Origin: M3007 sp964589365
Lineage (GTDB): Bacteria > Bacteroidota > Bacteroidia > Chitinophagales > Saprospiraceae
Assembly: GCA_964589365.1 (NCBI GenBank)
Contig: CAZPTQ010000002.1
Span: 1-64,000 of the forward strand
Direction: 5' to 3'
DNA length: 64,000 nt
Shown here: one piece after another, positions 8,759-17,323 of the stretch
How the letters are laid out: each line of letters opens with the position of its first letter
How positions within the stretch are numbered: position 1 is the first letter of the stretch
The notes under the pieces: generated by a model
The model's input: the letters and a program-made list of their open reading frames with translations, nothing else
Databases searched by the model: none
Told to the model about the DNA's origin: nothing
Program-made: the position numbers and the translations under genes

Positions 8759-9730
8759 ATGTCTTTAGACACAATCAAACATCCAATCGCTGCCGAGCTC
8801 GACACATTCGAGCTGCGCTTCCGCGATGCTATGCGAAGCAAAGTCCCTTTATTGGATAAAATCACCTGGTATATCGTGCAACGCAAGGGCAAGCAAGTAC
8901 GGCCCATGCTCGTGCTGCTCAGCGCGCGACTCTTTGGACCGATCATCGAGCCAAGCTACACGGCAGCTTCGATGGTGGAACTCCTGCATACGGCTACGCT
9001 TGTGCACGACGATGTGGTGGACGATGCGAACGAGCGCCGGGGCTTTTTTTCCATCAACGCCCTTTGGAAAAACAAAATAGCCGTGCTCGTTGGTGATTTC
9101 TTACTGTCACAAGGTTTGATGTTATCCGTTAAAAACCAACAGTTTGTAATGTTGGAACTAGTGAGCAGAGCGGTAAAAGAAATGGCCGAAGGCGAACTCA
9201 TGCAAATGGAAAAAGCCCGCCGATTAGACATCAAAGAGGAAGTTTATTTTGAAATTATTCGACAAAAAACGGCCTCGCTTATCGCAGCGGCTTGTTGTGC
9301 TGGAGCGGTAAGTACGGCCCCAGGGAACGACGAAATCCGCCAGCGCATGTGGCTTTTCGGAGAAAAAACGGGCATGGCATTCCAAATCCGCGACGACCTT
9401 TTTGACTTTGGTGACGACGATGTGGGCAAACCCCTCGGCATTGACATCAAAGAAAAAAAAATGACCCTGCCGCTCATTTATGCCCTCAACCAAGCTGAGC
9501 GCAGCGAACGCCGCCGGATCATCAATATCGTCAAAAACGAGAGCCACAAACCCGAAAAAGTGGACGAGGTGATCCAATTCGTGCGCCAAAGCGGCGGCCT
9601 GGATTATGCCCGCGAAGCCATGTACCGCTATCGGCAGGAGGCGTTTGACTTGCTGGATGCTGCGCCTGAAAGCCCGGCGCGGCAGTCGTTGAGGGATTTG
9701 TTGGTGTTTGTGACAGAGCGGAAGCGGTAA
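8759..9730 (+). CDS. Polyprenyl (octaprenyl/heptaprenyl-type) diphosphate synthase
   Basis: This trans-prenyltransferase has 323 residues and extends allylic diphosphates with isopentenyl diphosphate to make the side chain of menaquinone. The first Asp-rich motif is DDVVDD (about residue 85, LVHDDVVDDANERRG) and the second is DDLFDF (about residue 222), followed by GKPLGIDIKEKKMTLPLIYAL. The residues before the first motif are not bulky aromatics, which fits a long-chain product, but chain length cannot be fixed from sequence alone. The start at 8759 (MSLDTIKHPI) matches family length; the earlier ATG at 8621 adds an unrelated extension. A gene fragment follows 15 bases after the stop on the other strand. 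Confidence 0.88.
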   Translation: MSLDTIKHPIAAELDTFELRFRDAMRSKVPLLDKITWYIVQRKGKQVRPMLVLLSARLFGPIIEPSYTAASMVELLHTATLVHDDVVDDANERRGFFSINALWKNKIAVLVGDFLLSQGLMLSVKNQQFVMLELVSRAVKEMAEGELMQMEKARRLDIKEEVYFEIIRQKTASLIAAACCAGAVSTAPGNDEIRQRMWLFGEKTGMAFQIRDDLFDFGDDDVGKPLGIDIKEKKMTLPLIYALNQAERSERRRIINIVKNESHKPEKVDEVIQFVRQSGGLDYAREAMYRYRQEAFDLLDAAPESPARQSLRDLLVFVTERKR

Positions 9731-9745
9731 GGCGGGTTTTATATT

Positions 9746-10042
9746 TCACTTTTGATTTTTCATTGCCTTCCCCTCTTTTGGCATCATCTTGTCAAATGGA
9801 TTGCCCTTCCATTTATTGTCGTCTGAAGAGCGCTTATAGTCTTTATCAAGTAGTTGACAGCCCCAACGGCTATTATCCCAATGATACACCAGGCCAGGAT
9901 ATTGCCCATATAAAGTATTGCATTCCAGACATTTTTGGTCGCCATGCTCCTCGAAACCTGCATTTCGGAGGAGATTTTGAGCCTTGGAAGAATAGGCGGC
10001 ATAAATAAAAAGCAGACCAAGAAAGTAAGGGTAGCTGTTCAT
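9746..10042 (-). pseudogene. N-terminal remnant of a secreted NxxFE-type protein
   Basis: The frame encodes 98 residues with a signal peptide (MNSYPYFLGLLFIYAAYSSKAQ). It then has NLLRNAGFEEHGD, resembling the first strand of secreted or OmpA-associated proteins of the pattern N-x-SFE, as in the gene at 63030. Cys pairs (KCLEC) and a Trp-rich stretch (YHWDNSRWGC) follow. It stops only 15 bases from the end of the convergent prenyl synthase. Proteins with this start are normally several times longer, so I read it as a truncated gene. It could instead be a genuine small exported protein. Confidence 0.45.
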
Positions 10043-10100
10043 GCAATAAGATTGTTTGGAATCAAAACGCATGAATTGGGAAAGACGTATGGATAGGGGA

Positions 10101-10240
10101 GGAACACGGATGACGCAGATTAGACACGGATTTGCACGGATTTTTCAAATAACCATTTATCCGTGCAAATCCGTGTCTAATCCGTGCAATCCGTGTTCCC
10201 ATTCTGCCGGCAGTGTCTAATCCGTGCAATCCGTGTTCCC
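10101..10240. repeat. Inverted repeat with duplicated right arm
   Basis: The left arm (about 10101-10141) pairs with 10160-10200 (ACACGGAT / ATCCGTGT units). The last 28 bases of the right arm (10173-10200) are exactly duplicated at 10213-10240 after a 12-base spacer. It belongs to the same family as 4263-4373. It ends one base before the stop codon of the aldose epimerase gene. Confidence 0.75.
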
Positions 10241-10241
10241 C

Positions 10242-11174
10242 TCATGCCGTATGATACTCGAAACTGATCTTGCCCCCCCATTTTTTGTCCGGCGCAAGAC
10301 TCACCAAGCCTTGTTTGTTGTTGAACGCATCCACATTGCAGCTCATCGGCTCCAGCGCGACGCTTTCGCGGTGAGGCGGAGTAAATACCTGGAAGAATGG
10401 AAATTGAGCAATGGGTGCTTTCATCGTAAGATACCGGCCATTTCCTTCGAGCATCAACGGGTAGCTCCCCCTGGTTTTGGAGCTTTGGAAACAGTTGTCC
10501 AAAATAGTGTCTTCGATAAAGCTGAGTTTTTGGAAATCCTTGAACTGCGCCCGCCCGCCCGTTGGGATCATTCGCTTGTTAATGGTTATTTTTTCGCAAG
10601 GTGGTATCCGAAGCCCATGACCATTCGCCCCTTCCATGAGCCGAAAATAGGGGTGCCAGCCAAAGCCGAAAGGAATCAGGGAGTGATGCAAATTTTCAAC
10701 TTCTACCTGCACTTCGAATTTGCCCGTATCGTGTATGGAAAACTCAATTTCGAGTGAAAAAGGGAATGGATAATGGGGCCGATCGCCCAAATAATCGAAG
10801 AAACACCGTATGCTCGCAAAGTTTTTTGCCAGAAAAACATACTCCACTTCAAATGCTTCCGCTCGCACAAAACCATGTATCGCATTCCCCGTGGCAGCAT
10901 TGTTGAGGGGAAATTGATATTCTTTGCCCAGCCATCTGTACTTACCCTCGTCCAAGCGATTGGGAAACGGAAACAGGATGCTGCTTTTGCCCCATTTACC
11001 TGCCTCCAATTCTTGTGGGGTAGCATATCCGTCTAAAATGCTTTGGTTCGCAAACTGAATATCCAGCACATTTGCGCCCACGGCGGGCACTATGCTAAAA
11101 CCGTTGCCTGTCAAGGGGTTGCGCAATTCATAGCACGTATTTTTGCCGAATGGGGTTTTGGTTAGTTCATACAT
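10242..11174 (-). CDS. Aldose 1-epimerase (galactose mutarotase family)
   Basis: This 310-residue cytosolic protein interconverts alpha and beta anomers of hexoses. The His-containing motif NAIHGFVRAEAFEVE, the second conserved His in FGFGWHPYFRL, and the C-terminal acidic motif ESVALEPMSCNVDAFN with the catalytic Glu are all present in the expected order. The start at 11174 (MYELTKTPFG) was preferred to the upstream ATG at 11216, which adds 14 unrelated residues. Within the family it is closer to the short GalM-like branch than to E. coli GalM, so the true substrate could be a hexose phosphate or another sugar. It is a single gene. Confidence 0.83.
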   Translation of the reverse strand: MYELTKTPFGKNTCYELRNPLTGNGFSIVPAVGANVLDIQFANQSILDGYATPQELEAGKWGKSSILFPFPNRLDEGKYRWLGKEYQFPLNNAATGNAIHGFVRAEAFEVEYVFLAKNFASIRCFFDYLGDRPHYPFPFSLEIEFSIHDTGKFEVQVEVENLHHSLIPFGFGWHPYFRLMEGANGHGLRIPPCEKITINKRMIPTGGRAQFKDFQKLSFIEDTILDNCFQSSKTRGSYPLMLEGNGRYLTMKAPIAQFPFFQVFTPPHRESVALEPMSCNVDAFNNKQGLVSLAPDKKWGGKISFEYHTA

Positions 11175-11282
11175 AGGAAAGAGGGTGTTATGTTCGACGT
11201 AAATGTATAAATTCACAAAATATCTTCTGGAAAGAAACCCTCTTGCCCGCGCGTTGTTTCACCGTTTTTTGATCGTGACAAT

Positions 11283-11960
11283 ATGAAAATGAAAGGAATA
11301 ATTGCACTAAGTCTGCTCGCGCTTGGCCTTTTTGCCTGCCAATCAGACGCGCCTAAAAATGCCCCCAATGCGGCCATTCAAAGCCCAGGCCAAGCAGCGC
11401 CCCTTGAAAAAAAGAACATTGTCTTTTTCGGCAACAGCCTTACGGCAGCTTACCAGTTATCCCCTGAACAGGGCTTTACAGCATTGATTCAGTTGAAAAT
11501 TGACTCGCTCGGCCTGCCTTATACCTGTGTGAATGCAGGTTTAAGTGGCGAGACGACCGCTGATGGCGTCAATCGTATTGAATGGGTGTTGCAACAACAC
11601 GTTGATATTTTTGTGTTAGAATTGGGCGCCAACGATATGTTGCGCGGTCTGCCTATCACGGAGTCAAAAAAGAATCTGCAAGCAATGCTCGACAAGGTGA
11701 AGGCCAAATACCCTGCTTGCAAATTAGTGGTAGCAGGTATGCTCGCCCCACCCAACCTCGGAGCTGTGTACACCGATGCTTTCCGAGATATGTACCCCGC
11801 TTTGGCGAAGCGCAACAACGCTGTGCTGATCCCGTTTCTGCTGGAGAACGTAGGCGGCGTGCCCGATCTCAATTTGCCAGATGGCATACACCCTAATTCA
11901 GAGGGACAAAAAATTGTGGCAGAAACTGTTTGGAAGGTGCTGAAACCGATGTTGAAATAA
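11283..11960 (+). CDS. GDSL/SGNH-hydrolase lipoprotein (TesA-like arylesterase)
   Basis: This lipoprotein has 225 residues: signal peptide with lipobox LGLFAC, so the Cys at about residue 19 is likely lipidated. A short linker precedes the SGNH domain. Block I is FFGNSLTAAY (GNSL in place of GDSL, with the nucleophile Ser), block II has the Gly in NAGLSGETTADG, block III is LELGANDMLRG (GxND) and block V is DGIHPNSEGQ (DxxH). All catalytic residues are thus present. It should hydrolyse ester or thioester bonds of lipids at the cell envelope. It resembles TesA/lysophospholipase L1 in length. It is a single gene with no visible partner. Confidence 0.85.
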   Translation: MKMKGIIALSLLALGLFACQSDAPKNAPNAAIQSPGQAAPLEKKNIVFFGNSLTAAYQLSPEQGFTALIQLKIDSLGLPYTCVNAGLSGETTADGVNRIEWVLQQHVDIFVLELGANDMLRGLPITESKKNLQAMLDKVKAKYPACKLVVAGMLAPPNLGAVYTDAFRDMYPALAKRNNAVLIPFLLENVGGVPDLNLPDGIHPNSEGQKIVAETVWKVLKPMLK

Positions 11961-12029
11961 TGTTTAATGTTGAAAAATCTGTGCGACCGAGCATTGGCAC
12001 AGGTTTTTGAACATTGACCACATTTTACT

Positions 12030-12458
12030 TTACCACTTCTCCAAACGTACCGAAATAGTCATCCCAGATTGATACAGATCAAAAGCCGCTTCCGCCCATT
12101 TCGGTGCCCTAAAACGTGGCCGAGCATTATTGGAAAAACCATACGGCTCGTTTGGGATGCCCGCCCAATTAGTGTCCAACTGACCATTGCCATTCAGGTC
12201 ATGGAAACAGCTTAGCGCGTATTTGCCAGGAGGCAAATTGCCCAGCGATAATTTCATCGGGCCTGTTTGGGTGATCGGCGTGATTTTTTTGCTGAAAACC
12301 TTGTCAACTTTCAAAAAAGCATCTGAACGGTTATAAACGGCCACATACAAACGGCCCTTTGCCTCGCGGATATTGCTAAATTCGACCCACAGCTCAGGTT
12401 CAAAAAACGAAGGAAAAAACAAAAAAAGGAGAAGCATATATCTTTGAATTTGAGGCAT
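12030..12458 (-). CDS. DUF2141 family protein
   Basis: A 142-residue protein with a hydrophobic N-terminus (YMLLLFLFFPSFF) that should act as an export signal or anchor. The body has the DUF2141 pattern: an initial strand LWVEFSNIREAKGRLYVAVYN (here given as VEFSNIREAKG and LYVAVYN), then LPPGKYALSCFHDLNGNGQLD, and then IPNEPYGFSNNARP. The DLNGNGQLD segment looks like a Ca-binding-type Asp/Asn loop. Function is not known for the family. The start could also be 12488; 12458 puts the hydrophobic segment near the N-terminus. It is divergent from typA. Confidence 0.75.
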   Translation of the reverse strand: MPQIQRYMLLLFLFFPSFFEPELWVEFSNIREAKGRLYVAVYNRSDAFLKVDKVFSKKITPITQTGPMKLSLGNLPPGKYALSCFHDLNGNGQLDTNWAGIPNEPYGFSNNARPRFRAPKWAEAAFDLYQSGMTISVRLEKW

Positions 12459-12488
12459 CAAACGTGGTTTAAAACTTATGGTTGCCAA

Positions 12489-12851
12489 ATCTGGTTATAA
12501 TAAATCAATGTGGATGGGATGACTTGAAAAGTTCAGGTTCCGAAAAATCGAACACCCGGCAGCACCAAAAATTTAATTCTGTAACAGGCTTCAACATTTC
12601 GAATTTCCCAAACATTGCCCGCGCTTCGCCTATTATTAACAAATACTTGTCGGCAAGTGCTTTTTTTTGTGCGAGATAAAAGCCTACTTTTGCGACCCGT
12701 TTGGGCGAAAGCCATTTTTTCTTAAAAATTTGGTCAATTTGGCAATTTTTCGATAAAAATTTTTTGTTCGAGCCAAAATATAGCCAACTCCCAAACATCA
12801 TTTTTAAAAACCTCGATATTCAAATCGCCATCGCTCACCAATTAGTTTTCC
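12489..12851. other. 363-base intergenic region upstream of typA
   Basis: This is an AT-rich divergent region between DUF2141 and typA. It carries one clear -7 type box, given separately. There are no credible ORFs and no hairpins followed by T-runs. Confidence 0.4.
12685..12692 (+). promoter_or_regulatory. Candidate -7 box for typA
   Basis: TACTTTTG matches the Bacteroidota -7 consensus TAnnTTTG. A TTG at 12667-12669 is 15 bases upstream, which is closer than the usual 19-21, so only the -7 part is supported. It would give a leader of about 150 bases. Confidence 0.4.
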
Positions 12852-14663
12852 ATGAAGAACATCCGCAACGTCGCAATCATCGCCCACGTAGACCACGGCA
12901 AAACCACTCTTGTGGACAAAATGATCCTCGCTTCTCAGATATTCAAGGAGCACGAGATGACTGGCGACCTTATGCTTGACAACAACGATTTGGAGCGGGA
13001 GCGTGGCATCACCATCCTTTCCAAAAACGTTTCAATCAACTTTAGAGGGACAAAAATCAACGTAATTGACACGCCAGGTCACGCCGACTTTGGTGGAGAG
13101 GTAGAGCGCGTACTCAACATGGCCGATGGTGTGCTCCTCCTGGTGGACGCTTTCGAAGGCCCTATGCCCCAAACCCGTTTCGTTTTGCAGAAGGCTTTGG
13201 AGATGGGCAAAAAACCCATCGTAGTTATTAATAAGGTAGACAAGCCAAACTGCAACCCCGACTGGGCACACGAACAGGTGTTTGACCTTATGCACTCTTT
13301 GGGCGCTACCGAGGAGCAACTTGATTTTCCCGTTGTTTTCGGCTCCGCCAAACAAAGCTGGATGGCACACGACTGGAAAAACCCTGCCACCGATATTATT
13401 ACCCTGCTCGAAGACATTGTAAAATATATCCCTGAACCACAAGTTGCAGAGGGAAACACCCAAATGTTGGTGACTTCCCTGGACTTTTCAACCTTCATCG
13501 GGCGTATCGCTGTGGGTCGCCTGTTGCGCGGCAAACTTGTGGCAAACCAGCCAGTTACGCTGTGTAAAAAAGATGGCAAGATGTTGAAGCACCGCATCAA
13601 GCAATTGTTTGTATTTGACGGTCTTGCCAAGAAAGAGGTAAAAGAAGTAGAGCCGGGTGATATTTGTGCAGTGGTTGGTGTAGACGGTTTTGAGATTGGC
13701 GATACCATTGCAGACTATGACAATCCAGAAGCGCTCGCGCCCATCTCGATTGATGAGCCGACAATGTCCATGATTTTCACCATCAACGATTCGCCGTTTT
13801 TTGGTCAGGAAGGCAAGTTTGTAACCAGCCGCCATGTGCGCGAACGTTTGGAAAAAGAACTCGAAAAGAATTTGGCAATGCGCATGGAAGACACCAACTC
13901 TGCCGACTCCTTTATGGTGTTCGGTCGTGGCGTGTTGCACCTTTCCATCCTGATCGAGACCATGCGTCGTGAAGGCTACGAACTTCAAATTGGCCAACCG
14001 CGTGTAATCGTGAAAACGATCAACGGCCAGAAGTGCGAGCCAATTGAAGAACTCACCATTGACGTGCCAGAATCAACCAGCGGCAAGTGCATTGAATTCG
14101 TGACACGCCGCAAGGGTGTAATGACCAGTATGGAACCCAAAGGCGACCGCTTCTTTTTGCGCTTCGAGATCCCAGCAAGAGGCATCATCGGCCTCCGCTC
14201 CAACATCCTTACAGCTACCCAGGGTGAGGCGATCATGACACACCGCTTTAAAGGCTATGAACCTTGGCGCGGCGACATCGGCGGTCGCCAAAACGGCTCG
14301 CTGATCTCCATGGAAACAGGAAACGCTTTTGCTTATTCTCTCGACAATTTGCAAGACCGTGGCACCTTCTTTATCGAACCGGGTGAAGAGGTGTACGAAG
14401 GCCAGGTTATTGGCGAAAACAACCGCCCGATGGATTTGGTCATCAATGTGACCAAAGCTAAAAAACTCACCAACCATCGCGCTTCAGGCGCTGACGATAA
14501 AACTTCTTTGCCGCCTGCCCAACGTTTTACCCTTGAAGAAGCACTCGAATACATTCAAGAAGACGAATATGTGGAATTGACGCCTAAAAGCATCCGCTTG
14601 CGTAAAGTCTATCTCAAAGATTTCGAGCGTAAAAAATCCGAGAAGGGTTTATCAGTAGCCTAA
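12852..14663 (+). CDS. typA: Translational GTPase TypA/BipA
   Basis: The 603-residue GTPase of the elongation-factor superfamily binds the ribosome and helps large-subunit assembly and stress adaptation. G1 is AHVDHGKTTLVDKM (about residues 11-24), the effector region is RERGITI, G3 is DTPGHADFGGEVERV and G4 is NKVDKP. The C-terminal half carries the BipA-specific stretch (TRRKGVMTSMEPKGDR split here as TRRKGVM and MEPKGDR; RFKGYEPWRGDI) and SIRLRKVYL near the end. Length is the usual one. It is monocistronic, with a long AT-rich leader. Confidence 0.96.
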   Translation: MKNIRNVAIIAHVDHGKTTLVDKMILASQIFKEHEMTGDLMLDNNDLERERGITILSKNVSINFRGTKINVIDTPGHADFGGEVERVLNMADGVLLLVDAFEGPMPQTRFVLQKALEMGKKPIVVINKVDKPNCNPDWAHEQVFDLMHSLGATEEQLDFPVVFGSAKQSWMAHDWKNPATDIITLLEDIVKYIPEPQVAEGNTQMLVTSLDFSTFIGRIAVGRLLRGKLVANQPVTLCKKDGKMLKHRIKQLFVFDGLAKKEVKEVEPGDICAVVGVDGFEIGDTIADYDNPEALAPISIDEPTMSMIFTINDSPFFGQEGKFVTSRHVRERLEKELEKNLAMRMEDTNSADSFMVFGRGVLHLSILIETMRREGYELQIGQPRVIVKTINGQKCEPIEELTIDVPESTSGKCIEFVTRRKGVMTSMEPKGDRFFLRFEIPARGIIGLRSNILTATQGEAIMTHRFKGYEPWRGDIGGRQNGSLISMETGNAFAYSLDNLQDRGTFFIEPGEEVYEGQVIGENNRPMDLVINVTKAKKLTNHRASGADDKTSLPPAQRFTLEEALEYIQEDEYVELTPKSIRLRKVYLKDFERKKSEKGLSVA

Positions 14664-14772
14664 AAGGGGTGCAAGTGTGTGGAATTGTCCATTTTTAGAG
14701 TTCCCTGCTCCACCGCTTTTCCTGTTTCGTTCGGAAAAATTTTGTAAAACCCTCTTGTTTGTCTGGAAATTT

Positions 14773-14780
14773 TACTTTTG
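14773..14780 (+). promoter_or_regulatory. Candidate -7 box for queA
   Basis: TACTTTTG, identical to the box upstream of typA and followed by the same GC-containing step, lies about 155 bases before the queA start. A TTG at 14755-14757 is 15 bases upstream, as at typA. The repeated arrangement makes the call a little better than chance. Confidence 0.4.
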
Positions 14781-14934
14781 CAGCCGTTTTTGGCTGGAGA
14801 AAATTTTTTCAAACATGGAAATTCACTTAATAAGCCCTTTATTTTATTGAAAATACCAGTTTTTCCAAAATCAAAACAGCCAACAAAGGGTTTTACGAAA
14901 ACTGAATTTGCCCAAAGTGCCTGACAAATAAACT

Positions 14935-15999
14935 ATGCGTACCAAACTATCCCAGTTCAATTTTGATCTTCCCGCCGAATTGGTGGCCCAATATCCTGCA
15001 GAAGAGCGCGATCAAAGCCGCCTTATGGTGTTGCATCGCAAAACGGGAAAAATCGAACACAAGATTTTCAAAGATATCCTCGGCTATTTCGGTGACGGGG
15101 ATACTATGATTTTCAACAACACAAAAGTTTTCCCGGCAAGGCTTTTTGGGCAAAAAGAAAAAACCGGCGCTAAAATCGAAGTGTTTCTGCTCCGCGAACT
15201 CAACCACGACGCACGCCTTTGGGATGTGCTGGTTGACCCTGCCCGCAAAATCCGCGTAGGCAACAAGCTGTATTTTGAAGACGAACACGGCAACGATGCG
15301 CTTGTGGCGGAGGTAGTGGACAACACCACTTCGCGCGGACGTACCATCCGTTTTCTTTTTGATGGCTCCGATCAGGATTTCATTGACGAAATCATTAAAC
15401 TTGGCAATACTCCCCTGCCAAAATACATTGAGCGGGAGCCGGAAGCCATTGACCGCGAACGGTATCAGACCATCTACGCCAAAGAGATGGGTGCAGTAGC
15501 CGCCCCCACGGCAGGACTTCACTTCAGCCGCGAACTGATGAAACGCCTCGAGCTCAAAGGAGTGAATTTTGCTGAACTTACTTTGCATATCGGCTTGGGC
15601 ACTTTCCGCACCATTGATGTGGAAGATTTGTCAAAGCACAAAATGGAAGCCGAGTACTTCAAAATCACTCAGGCAGCAGCCGAAACCGTCAACAAAAGCC
15701 TCTTGGCCGATAAGAAAGTGTGCGCCGTTGGTACCACCACGATGCGCTCTATCGAAACCTCTGTGAGCGCCGAGCGTCTGCTTAAACAAGTGGAAGGATG
15801 GACCAACAAGTTCATTTATCCACCCTACGAATTTAGCATCGCCAATTGTATGGTCACCAATTTCCATCTTCCAAAATCCAGCCTACTTATCATGGTTTCG
15901 GCTTTTGGTGGTTTTGACCTGGTGATGGAAGCCTACCATCAGGCTGTAAAAGAAAAATACCGCTTTTTCAGTTACGGCGACGCAATGCTGATTCTTTGA
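14935..15999 (+). CDS. queA: S-adenosylmethionine:tRNA ribosyltransferase-isomerase QueA
   Basis: QueA transfers and isomerises the ribosyl part of AdoMet onto preQ1 at tRNA position 34, forming epoxyqueuosine. The protein has 354 residues, the family length. It shows the N-terminal FDLPAELVAQYPAEERDQSRL, then MIFNNTKVFPARLFG, AAPTAGLHFS, LHIGLGTFR, VGTTTMRSIE and the C-terminal NFHLPKSSLLIMVSAFGG, all diagnostic. It is a single gene, followed by a perfect 15-base inverted repeat and then the DUF2795 gene on the same strand. Confidence 0.96.
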   Translation: MRTKLSQFNFDLPAELVAQYPAEERDQSRLMVLHRKTGKIEHKIFKDILGYFGDGDTMIFNNTKVFPARLFGQKEKTGAKIEVFLLRELNHDARLWDVLVDPARKIRVGNKLYFEDEHGNDALVAEVVDNTTSRGRTIRFLFDGSDQDFIDEIIKLGNTPLPKYIEREPEAIDRERYQTIYAKEMGAVAAPTAGLHFSRELMKRLELKGVNFAELTLHIGLGTFRTIDVEDLSKHKMEAEYFKITQAAAETVNKSLLADKKVCAVGTTTMRSIETSVSAERLLKQVEGWTNKFIYPPYEFSIANCMVTNFHLPKSSLLIMVSAFGGFDLVMEAYHQAVKEKYRFFSYGDAMLIL

Positions 16000-16013
16000 T
16001 AATCAGAAATTTA

Positions 16014-16064
16014 GATATTGAGATATTTTAAACCGGACACGGGTCATAAAAATATCTCAATATC
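16014..16064. repeat. Inverted repeat between queA and DUF2795
   Basis: Arms 16014-16028 and 16050-16064 are perfect 15-base inverted copies of GATATTGAGATATTT with a 21-base loop. There is no T-run directly after the right arm, so termination is possible but not certain. Confidence 0.5.
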
Positions 16065-16099
16065 CTACTATCCAAATTTTTAAAACAAAAGAACCACCT

Positions 16100-16321
16100 A
16101 TGTATTGGACACTTGAACTGGCCTCCTATCTGGAAGAGGCTCCGTGGCCAGCCTCTAAAGACGAACTGATTGACTACGCCATTCGCTCCGGCTCTCCGGC
16201 TGAGGTCATCGAAAACCTGGAAGAACTCGAAGAAGATGGCGAGCTTTACGAGGGCATAGAAGATATTTGGCCGGACTATCCGCGCCACGACGACTTCTTC
16301 TTCAACGAGGACGAGTATTGA
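16100..16321 (+). CDS. DUF2795 family small acidic protein
   Basis: A 73-residue, very acidic protein (MYWTLELASYLEEAPWPASK, then KDELIDYAIRSG and ending FFFNEDEY). It matches the DUF2795 family found widely in Bacteroidota, which folds as a small helical domain. It is too small and acidic to be an enzyme. A role as an assembly or regulatory adaptor has been guessed for the family but is not shown here. It is convergent with hemD; a perfect terminator hairpin lies between them. Confidence 0.8.
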   Translation: MYWTLELASYLEEAPWPASKDELIDYAIRSGSPAEVIENLEELEEDGELYEGIEDIWPDYPRHDDFFFNEDEY

Positions 16322-16360
16322 CGGCCTTTGGCTTTCAAAGGCTTTAATTTTTATCCCAAA

Positions 16361-16398
16361 AAAGAGGCCGATTCCGCAAACACGGAATCGGCCTCTTT
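16361..16398. terminator. Bidirectional rho-independent terminator
   Basis: Perfect 16-base arms 16361-16376 and 16383-16398 (AAAGAGGCCGATTCCG and its complement) flank a 6-base loop and carry A- and T-rich ends on both sides. It sits between the convergent DUF2795 and hemD genes and should serve both. Confidence 0.88.
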
Positions 16399-16422
16399 AC
16401 ATATCCAGAAATTCGTTGAAGA

Positions 16423-17211
16423 TCAGTTCTTATTCGCTACCTTCAAATAATTCTCCAAAGCCACCGCAATAGAAGGCGCTTCGGGCGTTCCGGCCTGAAT
16501 GCTCACTTTCATCCCACGGTCTGTCACGGCTTTCAAAGCCGCCGAGCCAAAGACGCATATTCGGCGGTCTTCCTGTTTGAAATCAGGGAATTGCTCGAAC
16601 ATAGACTTGATCTCGTTGGCGGAAAAGAACGCGATAATGTCGTACTTGATGTCTTTCAGGGTAGAAAGATCGTTATTTACGGTACGGTACATCACTGCTT
16701 CCTGAATGGGCACTTTCATATCCCTGAAAAAGCGCGTCACATCAGGGTTACCCTGGTCGCCACAAGGGAGATAAAACTTTTCTTCTTTGTTGCGAAGGAT
16801 GTACGATTTCAGGTCAAGGACAGACTTAGTGCCGTTGAAAACCTTTCGCTTGCGGAAGTTGATAAATTTCTGGAGGTAATTGGCAATAGCCTCTGTTGCG
16901 CAGAAGTACTTTGTTTCGTCCGACATTTTGATGCGCATTTCGGCGCAAAGTCGGAAGAAGTGATCTACGGCATTTTTACTGGTGAAAAGAATTGCTGTGT
17001 AATCATTAGGGTACACGCGGTTTTTGCGATACTCCTTTTCTGTCAGGCCCTCTACCGTCACAAAAGGTACAAAGTCAATGTGAACACCAAAGCGCTTTTC
17101 GATTTCGTCGTAAGCAGTTCGCACGGCGGGTTGGCCTTGCGAAACGAGGATGTTTTGGACTTTGTGGGGGGTAGAATCCTGAACAGGTGCAGCACTAGCA
17201 GTTGCAGACAT
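16423..17211 (-). CDS. hemD: Uroporphyrinogen-III synthase HemD
   Basis: The 262-residue protein closes and inverts the D ring of hydroxymethylbilane to make uroporphyrinogen III for heme. It has the two-lobe HemD pattern: VQNILVSQGQP, a first lobe with AILFTSKNAVDHFF (the TS-N-V motif), then FYLPCGDQGNPD, and a second lobe with YDIIAFFSANEIKSMFEQF and RICVFGSAALKAVTDRG. As usual for HemD, identity is low and recognition rests on the motif order. The gene follows DUF4271 on the same strand, a pairing seen often in Bacteroidota. It ends in a shared terminator. Confidence 0.85.
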   Translation of the reverse strand: MSATASAAPVQDSTPHKVQNILVSQGQPAVRTAYDEIEKRFGVHIDFVPFVTVEGLTEKEYRKNRVYPNDYTAILFTSKNAVDHFFRLCAEMRIKMSDETKYFCATEAIANYLQKFINFRKRKVFNGTKSVLDLKSYILRNKEEKFYLPCGDQGNPDVTRFFRDMKVPIQEAVMYRTVNNDLSTLKDIKYDIIAFFSANEIKSMFEQFPDFKQEDRRICVFGSAALKAVTDRGMKVSIQAGTPEAPSIAVALENYLKVANKN

Positions 17212-17323
17212 TCGGGAGTGCGTTTTGTGTGTAATTTGTGTAAATTTGAACAGTTTGTGAGATTGAAATGCTCAGCCCAAAATGCATTTAGCAAAGAAAA
17301 AGTTCGGTTAAAAACTTCCACTT

